Positions 33,516 to 41,719 of a DNA stretch of 64,000 nt are shown in pieces (within the stretch, counting starts at the first letter, position 1; each line of letters begins with the position of its first letter). The notes under the pieces are model-generated. The model saw only the letters and a list, made by a program, of their open reading frames with translations. It was not told the DNA's origin and made no database searches. The stretch is from GCA-2731375 sp964344935. GTDB taxonomy: Bacteria; Pseudomonadota; Alphaproteobacteria; GCA-2731375. The stretch spans positions 930,001-994,000 of the forward strand of contig CAYFPL010000001.1 in NCBI GenBank assembly GCA_964344935.1, read 5' to 3'. The translations under genes and the position numbers were made by a program.

Positions 33516-34835
33516 CTAGGCTGCCTGGTTGGCGTTCTTTTGCTGCAGCATCTGGAAATAACTTTCCATGCGGTTCTTCACGTTGGCGGCCGAGAAATAG
33601 CGCGGGTCCACCAGGTCGGTTTCGATGAAAGCTCCCGGTTTGCCGGTGCGCTTTTCGATTTCCCGCAGCATCAATAGCTGGCCGGCCGAGAAGCTGTTGC
33701 AGCTCTTCACCGAGTTGATCAGCAGGCCGTCCGCCTCGTAGTCCTCGATATAACTGGTCAGCATGCGGATGCGCGCCGGCAGCGAGAGGTTGGTGTAACA
33801 ACCGAGGCAATAGTCGGCCAATGACTCTATGGGATGGTCCGGGTCGTGGCGGAAACCGAAGTCATAGACACCGCCCACCTTGGTATAGGTGGAGGCGACG
33901 ACGACGGCGCCCTCGTCATAGAACATCTTCCAGAATTCACGGAAGTTGGTGTAGTTGGGCGTGCCCTCGACCACCAGGCGGAAGCGCTCGTCTCCGAAAT
34001 CGCCCTCCGGCGTCACGGGACCGAGGCCGTCAGCCACCCGTTGCTCGATCTCGCCGCGTAGGGTCTCATAATACTCGGTCGCCGCCTCGGTACCGCGGAA
34101 GGCAGTGAAAATGGGGCCGATGTAATAGACGCCGCCAAAGAAGGCGTCGATGGGCGATGGCTTGTTCTTGGCCGATTGCAGGATCCAGACCAGGTTTTCC
34201 TCGGCCTTGGCGGACTGGCGCAGATATTCCCGCAGGCGGTCGATATCAAACTTGACGCCGCTGACCCGCTCCAGGGTGGGGATCACGTCTTCCTTCAACT
34301 GCTTGACCACATAGTCCCGCATGTTCTGGGTGATCTTGCCGTCGGCCTGATAGGGCACGTGCAGCATGATGGTTTCGCAATCGTATTTCTCCCGCACCAG
34401 TTCGAACCATTTCATGAAGGTGAAACAGCCGGTGTAGGAGAGCAGCAGAACGTCCGGGTCCGGCAGTTTGTCGCCGGTGGGCCCGATGTTGCCCTGCATG
34501 ATCATGCCCAAGTCCGACTTCACATACGTACAGACATCCTCGGACTGGCCGTTGCGCTCTGCCTCCATGATGAAACGGCCGGATTTCTTGCGCATGCCGT
34601 TCTGCAAGGCATTGATCTCGGGGAAATTGCAGGTCAGATCGAAACACATCTGCAATTCGTTCAGATTGCCCGGCACAAAGGTGGAGGAAACTTTGCGGCC
34701 CTCTTCATTGGCGGTGGAGAGCAGCTTGAAGTTCTGGTCGATCATGGCCTTCTGCTTCAGCATCGAAGGTTCCTTGATCACCTCCGGGGCGGCCTTTTTG
34801 GCGGCGGCTGTCTTGGGGGCGTCTTTGGTCATCAT
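33516..34835 (-). CDS. bcrB: Benzoyl-CoA reductase subunit B (ring-reducing)
   Basis: 439 residues from the ATG at 34835, which overlaps the bcrC stop as ATGA and has GGAG just upstream; an ATG at 34844 is also in frame. It belongs to the 2-hydroxyacyl-CoA dehydratase family, with GCFTFMKWF, YCLGCYTNLSLPAR and VKSCNSFSAGQ providing the cluster Cys. With BcrC it binds benzoyl-CoA and carries out the two-electron dearomatisation. Size agrees with known BcrB (about 438). Confidence 0.94.
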   Translation of the reverse strand: MMTKDAPKTAAAKKAAPEVIKEPSMLKQKAMIDQNFKLLSTANEEGRKVSSTFVPGNLNELQMCFDLTCNFPEINALQNGMRKKSGRFIMEAERNGQSEDVCTYVKSDLGMIMQGNIGPTGDKLPDPDVLLLSYTGCFTFMKWFELVREKYDCETIMLHVPYQADGKITQNMRDYVVKQLKEDVIPTLERVSGVKFDIDRLREYLRQSAKAEENLVWILQSAKNKPSPIDAFFGGVYYIGPIFTAFRGTEAATEYYETLRGEIEQRVADGLGPVTPEGDFGDERFRLVVEGTPNYTNFREFWKMFYDEGAVVVASTYTKVGGVYDFGFRHDPDHPIESLADYCLGCYTNLSLPARIRMLTSYIEDYEADGLLINSVKSCNSFSAGQLLMLREIEKRTGKPGAFIETDLVDPRYFSAANVKNRMESYFQMLQQKNANQAA

Positions 34836-36007
34836 GCGCTCCATAGTTTGATGCTGTCGGCAAAGGTGCCGGCCTGTTCGCGGATGGCCTGCATCTGTCC
34901 GGTGTTCTCGGCGTATTTGAAGGCGGTGAAGGGGATATCGTCCCGGTTTAGGGCCTCTTGCAGCATGGGCCGGTCCAACAGGGCCGGGTCGCAGAAGCTC
35001 GGCGCCGCGAAGATTACGCCCTCGGCCCCAGACTTGCGAACCTGGTTGATCAGGAACTTTCCCTTGTCCGCCTTCTTAGGCTCGAACTTGGCCGAGGTAG
35101 CGGCGGAATGGTGCAGGAAGGCTTTGGACAGATTGTCCAGCGGGTCGCCGTCCGTCGGCACATCGTCGATCAGCCAACGTGTGACCAACAGGAAGTCGTC
35201 GTCCACCACGTAGCAGCCTGCCATTTCCAGGGAACGGATCAGACCCAGGGGCGGTTGTTCGCAGAAGACGCCGTTGACCACCACGCGGCAATTGTCCCGC
35301 TTGGGCCGTTCTTCGGCTGCAGCGGCTGCGGCATAGTCGCGCAGCATCTGGGTATGCTCTTCCACCGGCAGCACCATGCCAGCCCGCAGCAAGAGGTAAA
35401 TTTCCGAGGTGGGCACCTGCCAGGGCTGCTGGGCCCGCAATTGATAGACTTCGTTGATGGCCCGGCGATTCTCGTTATAGACGGCGATTGAATTGCGCAA
35501 ATCGTCGTCCGTGACCTGGCGCCCAGCCAATTCGGCCAGATCATCCCGCAGGCTCTGCATTTCGTGGATATAGAATGCACCGCCGACCTCGTCCCTATAG
35601 GTTTGCGGCACGTCGAAGTACTTAACGTATTTGTCCTGGAACAGAAGCTGCCACATGCCGGAGAGGTTCCGGATCACGTCGCAGATGCTGGGGAACAGCA
35701 TGCCATCCAGACAATCCAGCCGGCCGGTCAGCCCCAGTTCGATGGTGGAGCGGGGAATACGGCAGATATAACTTTGATAGTAGGCATCGCCGTGGATCAC
35801 TTCCAACTGATCGCCGCCGCCGAAGATGCCGACGGGCAGCATGCCGGCGGCATGAATAATCTCGCGGGGCACGTAAATGGGTAGATAGCCAATGGCCTTG
35901 GCGCCGGGGTGGGCCGCCTTCCAGTCCTTGACGGCGGTGAAATCCAGATCGTCAAACAGGGCCTGGCATCGATCGACAATCTGTTTCAGGGTCGTTTGCT
36001 CGGTCAT
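34832..36007 (-). CDS. bcrC: Benzoyl-CoA reductase subunit C (ring-reducing)
   Basis: 391 residues, partner of BcrB, from MTEQTTLKQIVDRCQALFDD. Family features are IGYLPIYVPREIIHAAGMLPVGIFGGGD, the Cys segments LDCLDGMLFPSICDVIRNLSG, and AAPSFCDPALLDRP. It is the first gene of the bcrCBAD order seen in Thauera-type clusters. It is divergent from korA across a 205-bp gap. The enzyme is an O2-sensitive class I benzoyl-CoA reductase (two ATP per two-electron reduction). No dienoyl-CoA hydratase (dch), had or oah genes follow in the window. Confidence 0.95.
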   Translation of the reverse strand: MTEQTTLKQIVDRCQALFDDLDFTAVKDWKAAHPGAKAIGYLPIYVPREIIHAAGMLPVGIFGGGDQLEVIHGDAYYQSYICRIPRSTIELGLTGRLDCLDGMLFPSICDVIRNLSGMWQLLFQDKYVKYFDVPQTYRDEVGGAFYIHEMQSLRDDLAELAGRQVTDDDLRNSIAVYNENRRAINEVYQLRAQQPWQVPTSEIYLLLRAGMVLPVEEHTQMLRDYAAAAAAEERPKRDNCRVVVNGVFCEQPPLGLIRSLEMAGCYVVDDDFLLVTRWLIDDVPTDGDPLDNLSKAFLHHSAATSAKFEPKKADKGKFLINQVRKSGAEGVIFAAPSFCDPALLDRPMLQEALNRDDIPFTAFKYAENTGQMQAIREQAGTFADSIKLWSA

Positions 36008-36134
36008 TTCGGTCTTTCTCCCAAAACTTGGTCATGACCACGTCACGTTCCCCTGACTTTGTAACGTCCCCTTATTCTTGCGCCTTTCCTCTTCCATCGG
36101 TGCTTCTTGCCTTGCCCTAAATTCCCCATCGGCA

Positions 36135-36179
36135 TTGACAAAAAGCATTCGATCTGGCTAAACTGGTATTCAAGTACCA
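36135..36179 (+). promoter_or_regulatory. Candidate korA promoter with inverted repeat
   Basis: TTGACA at 36135-36140 is a perfect -35 hexamer; a weak TAAACT at 36159-36164 gives an 18-nt spacer. Immediately after it, TGGTA-N6-TACCA (36164-36179) is an inverted repeat that could hold a dimeric regulator at the transcription start. korA begins at 36213 with AAGAGGAAAAG upstream. Together with the divergent bcrC start, this 205-bp gap is the control region of the whole island. Confidence 0.4.
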
Positions 36180-36212
36180 TAATACGAATTAAGCCGTCAA
36201 GAGGAAAAGACC

Positions 36213-37928
36213 ATGACCGAAAAGAAAAGCTGCACCGTCGCCCTGATCGGAAGCGGCGGTGCCGGTGTCATGACAGCGGCGGAAATCCTGCTGCGGGCGG
36301 CGGCACGGGCTGGTTTCTTCGGCTTGATGACCAAATCCTTCGGCCCGCAGATCCGGGGCGGCGAAGCGGCGGCTTTTGTGACCTTATCGGCTGACCCGAT
36401 TGAAATTCAGGGCGACAACGTGGATTTGTTGTTCGCGGTTGACTGGAAGAACGCTGAACGATTTGCCGGCGAACTGCAACTGTCGGCCCAGACCTTGGTG
36501 GTTTCCGGCATACCCGGCAGTGACCTGCCGGCCCTGGTCACCGATCACGACCCGCCACTTGTCGAAGTGGACCTAAAGAAACTAACGCGATCCAACCGAG
36601 GCACACGGCCAAACATGGTCGCTCTTGGCGTGGTCTCAGGCGCTCTGGGGTTGCCCCGTGACACCGTCGCCGCCCTAGTTGACGAACGGCTAAAGGACAA
36701 GGGCGATGATGCCATGTCCCATGGGCGGACGGCGATCGACATGGGTTTTGAGGAAGCCAGAAACTTCGATTTTTCCAGCCTGCCGTCCGACGGGAACGAC
36801 ACACAGCGCTGGATCATCTCCGGCAACCAGGCCGCCGGCTATGGCGCACTTAGGGGCGGCGTCCGATTTGCCGCCGCCTATCCCATAACGCCTGCGACCG
36901 AAATCCTGGAATGGTTGGCGCCCCGCCTGCAGCAGGCCGGCGGCCTGCTGGTCCAGGCGGAGGATGAACTGGCCTCCATCAACATGATCATCGGCGGTTC
37001 CTTTGGAGGCTCCGCCGTCCTCACCGCAACCTCAGGGCCGGGGTTGGCCTTGATGAGCGAATCCATCGGCCTCGCCGTGGCGGCGGAAATTCCTTTGTTG
37101 GTGATCGACGTCATGCGCGGCGGCCCGTCGACGGGCATCCCGACGAAATCGGAGCAGTCCGATCTGAACATCGCGGTCTATGGCCTACACGGCGACGCGC
37201 CACATGTGGTGACGGCGCCCAACTCCCTCGCTGATTGCCTGTTCACGGCGCAATGGTCCACCCATCTTGCAGAATCCATGCAGGTCCCCGTGATCATGCT
37301 TTCTGATCAGTCCTTCGGTCAGGCCATTGGCATTGTCGAGGCACCGGCGGAATTGGCCTTTGCCACCCGGCGCCTGGTGGAAAACGAGCCGGCAGCGGAC
37401 TATCGCCGCTATGCGGTGACACAGTCCGGTTTGTCACCCATGGCCATACCTGGCACTGCAGGTGGGCAGTACACGGCCGACGGTCTGGAACATAGCGAAA
37501 GCGGCACGCCGTCATCGGGCGTTGCGGATCACAATGCGCAAATGGAAAAGCGCCTGCGCAAAGTTACGGGTTTCGACTACGGCAGCCACTGGGCCCAGAT
37601 CGAAGGCGAGGGCCAAGCCGCCATCATTACCTGGGGCTCCACCACCGGGCCGGTACGGGAGGCGCTGCGCCGGGTCGACCCGGATGGCGAAAAATTCCGC
37701 CTCATTTCCTTGCGCCTGATCAGCCCGGCCCAACCGGAGCGCCTAGCTGAGGCCCTTGCCGGCTGCGACCGCATCATGGTCGTCGAACAAAGCCAGATGG
37801 CGCAGTTCTATGGACACCTAAAGGCGCAGTTCGAACTGCCATCAAACGCCGATCTATATGCCCGGCCCGGACCAAAGCCGTTCAGCGCCGCCGAGATTGC
37901 CAGCAAGTTAGAGGAGTGGCTGTCATGA
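36213..37928 (+). CDS. korA: 2-oxoacid:ferredoxin oxidoreductase subunit alpha (gamma-alpha fusion)
   Basis: 571 residues. The N-terminal 190 are the gamma domain (GSGGAGVMTAAEILLRAAAR, SFGPQIRGGEAAAFV), and the rest is the alpha ThDP domain, with YPITPATEILEW, EDELASINMIIGGSFGG and GIPTKSEQSDLN. This gamma-alpha fusion is the KorA form described for denitrifying aromatic degraders, in which 2-oxoglutarate:ferredoxin oxidoreductase regenerates the ferredoxin used by benzoyl-CoA reductase. It overlaps korB by ATGA (37925-37928). Substrate is assigned from context; another 2-oxoacid remains possible. Confidence 0.88.
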   Translation: MTEKKSCTVALIGSGGAGVMTAAEILLRAAARAGFFGLMTKSFGPQIRGGEAAAFVTLSADPIEIQGDNVDLLFAVDWKNAERFAGELQLSAQTLVVSGIPGSDLPALVTDHDPPLVEVDLKKLTRSNRGTRPNMVALGVVSGALGLPRDTVAALVDERLKDKGDDAMSHGRTAIDMGFEEARNFDFSSLPSDGNDTQRWIISGNQAAGYGALRGGVRFAAAYPITPATEILEWLAPRLQQAGGLLVQAEDELASINMIIGGSFGGSAVLTATSGPGLALMSESIGLAVAAEIPLLVIDVMRGGPSTGIPTKSEQSDLNIAVYGLHGDAPHVVTAPNSLADCLFTAQWSTHLAESMQVPVIMLSDQSFGQAIGIVEAPAELAFATRRLVENEPAADYRRYAVTQSGLSPMAIPGTAGGQYTADGLEHSESGTPSSGVADHNAQMEKRLRKVTGFDYGSHWAQIEGEGQAAIITWGSTTGPVREALRRVDPDGEKFRLISLRLISPAQPERLAEALAGCDRIMVVEQSQMAQFYGHLKAQFELPSNADLYARPGPKPFSAAEIASKLEEWLS

Positions 37929-38768
37929 GCACCCAAGCCGCCTGTCCACTGAGCGCCAACGACTTCAAATCGGATCTGAAGCCGGTCTGGTGTCCAGGCT
38001 GCGGCGATTTCTCGATCCTGCTCGCCATCACCAAGGCACTGGCGGAACTTGGCCGGCCCCCGGAAGAGATCGCCGTCGTCTCCGGCATTGGCTGTTCCTC
38101 CAGGGTGCCCGCGTATACCAACTGTTACGGCTTCCACGGTGTCCACGGCCGCGCCCTGCCATTGGCCACAGGCCTGAAGCTGAGCCGGCCGGACCTGCTC
38201 GTCATCGTGGCGGGCGGCGATGGGGATGGCTATTCCATCGGTGGCAATCATTTCCCGCCCGCCTGCCGTCGCAACGTGGACCTGACCTNNNNNNNNNNAT
38301 ATCGTCATGGACAATCAGGTCTACGGCATGACCACGGGCCAGCCCTCGCCTACGACACCGCCGGAATGGGACAGCGCCCTAGTGCCGGGCGGCACTGGCC
38401 TCAGGCCGTTCCATCCCCTGGTCATCGCCCTGGCCGCGGGCGCCAACTTCGTCGCCCGCTCGTTCTCCGGTGACCCGGTCAACACGGCGGAATTGCTGGT
38501 GCAAGCCATAGAACATCCCGGCTTTTCCTTGATCGAGATCCTCAGTCCCTGTGTCACCTTCCGGCCAGAGGAGCGGGATTGGGCGAACCAGGTGCACCCG
38601 GCCATGGTGGATGAGACCTCCGACAGAGCCCAGGCGGCACGGCGGGTATTGACCGACGACGGTTTCAACACCGGCATTCTGTTCCGTGGCGACCGCGTAC
38701 CTTATCAGCCGGCCTTTGCGCCCGATGCATCAAAGACGGTCGATTTCGATGGGGAGTTCCGGCCATGA
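37925..38768 (+). CDS. korB: 2-oxoacid:ferredoxin oxidoreductase subunit beta (spans a 10-N gap)
   Basis: The ThDP/Fe-S beta subunit. Cys motifs PVWCPGCGDF and SGIGCSSR are near the N-terminus, and the ThDP GDG motif is GGDGDGYSIGGNHF. The gene is broken only by ten N at 38289-38298. Deleting the N run joins ...NVDLT to YIVMDNQVYG in frame, as in homologues, and gives 277 residues. It is therefore a complete gene with a zero-length assembly gap. The stop overlaps the next start (ATGA at 38765). Confidence 0.9.
38289..38298. other. Assembly gap (10 N)
   Basis: Ten N inside korB. The flanks GACCT and ATATC join to read through the expected LTYIVMDN with no base lost or gained, so the true gap is probably zero bases. 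The window therefore derives from a scaffolded draft assembly. Confidence 0.95.
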
Positions 38769-39268
38769 GCATCGATGACAGACAGACCCTGTTGGCCCAT
38801 GCCTACGCCATTGAACAGGAAGCCGCCGAACGCTACCAGGATTTGGCGGATCAGATGTACAACACTTCCAACGACGAAGTGGGCGATCTGTTCGCCAAAC
38901 TGGCGGAGATCGAAGCCAAACATGCCGCTGAATTGAGCCTGGAACATGGTGCCGCCGATCTACCCCTGGCGGCTGGTGACTACAAATGGGACAGCCTGGA
39001 AAGCCCGGAAGCAATACCATTCGGCGAGATGCACTACCTGATGCCCGTGCAACGCGCTTTGACCCTGGCACTGGCGGCGGAAGAACGAGCCCAGGCCTTC
39101 TACGAGCAGTTGGCCGCCAAGGCCCCCAGCGAGGAATTACGCGCCCTGGCATCGGAATTCGCAGAAGAGGAAGCCTCTCATGTGCGCATCGTCAAGGCCT
39201 GGCTGCTGCGTATCGACGCCGCGGCCGATGACTGGGCCGAGGACATGGACCCGCCGATGCCACAATAA
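38765..39268 (+). CDS. Ferritin-like / rubrerythrin-type diiron protein
   Basis: 167 residues of four-helix ferritin-like fold: YAIEQEAAERYQDLADQM, KLAEIEAKHAAEL, TLALAAEERAQAFYEQLA and EFAEEEASHVRIVKAWL give the two ExxH-type metal-binding helix pairs. The rubredoxin domain of true rubrerythrin is absent. It overlaps korB (ATGA), so it is in the kor operon. Such proteins remove peroxide or store iron and would protect the ferredoxin oxidoreductase and reductase. The physiological partner is not evident. Confidence 0.87.
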   Translation: MSIDDRQTLLAHAYAIEQEAAERYQDLADQMYNTSNDEVGDLFAKLAEIEAKHAAELSLEHGAADLPLAAGDYKWDSLESPEAIPFGEMHYLMPVQRALTLALAAEERAQAFYEQLAAKAPSEELRALASEFAEEEASHVRIVKAWLLRIDAAADDWAEDMDPPMPQ

Positions 39269-39287
39269 AGGAGGCGGCAAAGGGGAG

Positions 39288-39728
39288 ATGACGGAGAAGA
39301 CGATCACAATCAGGGACGCCGGTCAGACGGATATGGCGGCTGTGGTTCACCTGGACGAGATCCATACCGGCCTCGCCAAGCCGGACTATTGGCGGGAATT
39401 ACTGCAAAGCCACCCCGGCCGTGACTTTCTGATCGCCGAGTTGGCCGGTGAGGTGGTCGGTTTTATCGTTGGCGAAATCCGCACTTGGGAATTCGGCTCG
39501 CCGCCCTGCGGCTGGGTTTTCGCCGTCAATGTCGCGCCTGATTGCCGCGAGGGCGGTGTCGGCAGTCGTCTGTTGGACGCAATCTGTGATCGCTTTCGCA
39601 AGAACGGCGTCTCGACCGTCCGCACCATGATTTCCCGCGACGACCCTCTGAATCTGTCCTTTTTCCGCAGCCAGGGCATGACCGCTGGGCCGTACCTGGA
39701 ACTGGAAAAACCGTTGGACCAGGATTGA
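39288..39728 (+). CDS. GNAT-family N-acetyltransferase
   Basis: From the ATG at 39288, 146 residues with the GNAT pattern: MTEKTITIRDAGQTDM at the start, VGFIVGEIRT, VNVAPDCREGGVGSRLLDAI (acetyl-CoA pyrophosphate loop, like R/Q-x2-G-x-G/A) and a final NLSFFRSQGM. AGGAGG and GGGGAG precede the ATG. It lies 19 nt after the ferritin-like gene and 8 nt before the Rrf2 gene. The acetyl acceptor is unknown. Its conservation next to kor genes in this operon hints at a modification role, without further support. Confidence 0.86.
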   Translation: MTEKTITIRDAGQTDMAAVVHLDEIHTGLAKPDYWRELLQSHPGRDFLIAELAGEVVGFIVGEIRTWEFGSPPCGWVFAVNVAPDCREGGVGSRLLDAICDRFRKNGVSTVRTMISRDDPLNLSFFRSQGMTAGPYLELEKPLDQD

Positions 39729-39736
39729 GGCGGAAC

Positions 39737-40159
39737 ATGCGGCTGCAGAAATCCACCCTGTTCGCCCTCTATGCGGTGTTGGAGCTGGCCGCCAATCCCG
39801 AGCGCCAGCTATCGACCGCAGATATTGCCGAGCGTTATGACGTTTCAGCCCACCACCTTGCCAAAGTGATGCGCCAACTGGTGCGCGCCGGCCTCATTCA
39901 ATCCGTGCGCGGCGTGGGCGGCGGCTATCGATTTTGCGGCAACGTGAACCGTGTCACTTTGTGGGATGTCATGGTCCTGTTCGAGCCCAACCCAGGTCAA
40001 GCAGACGAGGATGAACCACAGGCCACAACACCCATTGCCTTGGCGCTGAACAACGTGCGCGGCGAGATCGACGACATCACACGCGCAACGATGCAATCAA
40101 TCACCTTGAAATCGCTATTAAAATTCGCACCGCAACCGGATCTTCAACGGATGTCATAG
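39737..40159 (+). CDS. Rrf2-family transcriptional regulator without the Fe-S cysteines
   Basis: 140 residues beginning MRLQKSTLFALYAVLELAAN, with the Rrf2 winged helix STADIAERYDVSAHHLAKVM and the QSVRGVGGGYRF wing. Rrf2 members such as IscR and NsrR normally carry three Cys in the region after the wing. Here I see a single Cys (RFCGN), so it probably lacks the usual Fe-S sensor or uses another ligand set. Last gene of the kor operon, and likely the local regulator. Its 3' end overlaps the amidohydrolase end by 16 nt. Confidence 0.85.
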   Translation: MRLQKSTLFALYAVLELAANPERQLSTADIAERYDVSAHHLAKVMRQLVRAGLIQSVRGVGGGYRFCGNVNRVTLWDVMVLFEPNPGQADEDEPQATTPIALALNNVRGEIDDITRATMQSITLKSLLKFAPQPDLQRMS

Positions 40160-41580
40160 ACCATGGGCGCCAATTCCTCCGCCGTGCGATCGGCGTAGTC
40201 GATCTCTGGCACCCGCGCCATGGAGCGCACTTGGGCTGCTTCCAACGCTTCCAGTTCCCTGTCCAGATCGATGGTCAGGCAGCGTCCGTTTTCGACCACC
40301 ATTCGCCCATCAACATAGACATCGCGCACGGCGCGTTCCGCCGCCACATATAGCAGGCTCCGCAAGGGTTCGCGCAGGGGCCGCATGGCCTGGCTCTTTA
40401 AGTCTATGAGCACCAGGTCCGCCTTCGCGCCCGCGGCCAAGCGGCCAATATCGTCCCGGCGCAGGGCCTTGGCCCCGCCAATGGTGGCAGCATCGAAGAT
40501 GTCGGAGGTGTTCAAATCATCCACTGTACCTGCGACGGCACGGGCAATGGTAAAGGCGTTGCGCATCTCGTCCAGAATATTGTGGGGATAGGTATCCGTG
40601 CCGATACCCATGTTGACGCCGGCCTTGAGATAGCCACCGAAGGTGTTGAGGGCGATGCCTCGGCGCATGAACACCGTGGGACAATGCGCCACCGTCGCGC
40701 CCCGCTCCGCCAGCAGATCCAGATCCTCGCGGCTGGACCAGTGCAGCCAGGGGTGATGATCCAGGAAGATGCCGTGTCCGATGATGGAACGGTCGGTCAA
40801 CACACCCATTTCGTCCATCCAGCGGATCGGCGTCATGCCGTGGCGGCGGACCATCTCTATGAACTCGTTGACCGACTGGGCGGCGTGGATCTGGAACGGA
40901 AGATTGCGTTCTTCAGCATAGTCATGAGCCTGCTTCAGCAGCTCCGGGCTGAGGGTATCGATCTGCGCCGGCGACATCATGCCGCTCAAGCGGCCGCTGG
41001 GATGCTGGTTGGCCAGATCGATGGTGCGCTTGGCCACTTCGAAGCCCTTGGGGCCCCGTTCCGGGTCGGACCAATCGTACTCCAGCAGATGGCCATCCTT
41101 GGTATACCAGGGCGCATCCCGGAAAGACGGCGCCACACAGGCGCGGATGCCGGCCTCGGCCAGCAGATCCAGCCAGCCGTCAAATGGCATGGAATAATCG
41201 ACGATGGTGGTGCAACCGCTTTGCAGCAGTTCCGCCATGGCCACCTTGTGACAGGGCGGCGTGCCTTCGGGGTCGTTGTTGAAGATGGTCAGGTATTCAT
41301 AAAGGGAGGAATGATAGAAATTCGGACTGCGGGTCTCATCCGTGATGCCCTTACGCAATGGCTCGGACGTGGGATGGCTGTGAATATTGACCAATCCCGG
41401 CATGACCATGACATCGTGCCCGGCAACCTCCTGATCGACTGGCCCATCATAGGCACCGCCCACATGGACAATCTGGCTGCCGGAGAAAGCCACATCCGCA
41501 TTCCGCAGATACTGGTGCCGCTGCAAGCCCTCATTCCAAGCCACAACCCAGGCGGCATTCCTTATGACCGTCGTTTCCAC
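40144..41580 (-). CDS. Amidohydrolase-family protein (chlorohydrolase/deaminase-like)
   Basis: 478 residues starting at a GTG (41580) with GGGAGG upstream. The metal site VNIHSHPTSEP (HxH), IHAAQSV and HGIFLDHHP, then the late Asp in GIGTDTYPHN, are the ligands of the mononuclear SsnA/TrzA/MTA-deaminase group. A C-terminal composite domain ends AGAKADLVLIDLKSQ. These enzymes deaminate or dechlorinate nucleosides and triazines; I cannot choose. The gene converges with the Rrf2 gene. Confidence 0.85.
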   Translation of the reverse strand: METTVIRNAAWVVAWNEGLQRHQYLRNADVAFSGSQIVHVGGAYDGPVDQEVAGHDVMVMPGLVNIHSHPTSEPLRKGITDETRSPNFYHSSLYEYLTIFNNDPEGTPPCHKVAMAELLQSGCTTIVDYSMPFDGWLDLLAEAGIRACVAPSFRDAPWYTKDGHLLEYDWSDPERGPKGFEVAKRTIDLANQHPSGRLSGMMSPAQIDTLSPELLKQAHDYAEERNLPFQIHAAQSVNEFIEMVRRHGMTPIRWMDEMGVLTDRSIIGHGIFLDHHPWLHWSSREDLDLLAERGATVAHCPTVFMRRGIALNTFGGYLKAGVNMGIGTDTYPHNILDEMRNAFTIARAVAGTVDDLNTSDIFDAATIGGAKALRRDDIGRLAAGAKADLVLIDLKSQAMRPLREPLRSLLYVAAERAVRDVYVDGRMVVENGRCLTIDLDRELEALEAAQVRSMARVPEIDYADRTAEELAPMVYDIR

Positions 41581-41719
41581 GTTTTCTAGCCTCCCTGAAT
41601 CCAGCGCCGTTCATCCTGCCCCTAACACATGAACTGTCAAGGAAAGCGATTGTTCAGTCATCCAGGATTGATTATTTTTTTCCACAAGTACCAACAAGTT
41701 CCCGAAAGCCGTAGCCACC

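Noticed and set aside
34176..35213. 345-residue plus-strand frame antisense to bcrB/bcrC
   Set aside because: The minus strand encodes complete BcrB and BcrC. The plus frame has no ribosome site or recognisable domain.
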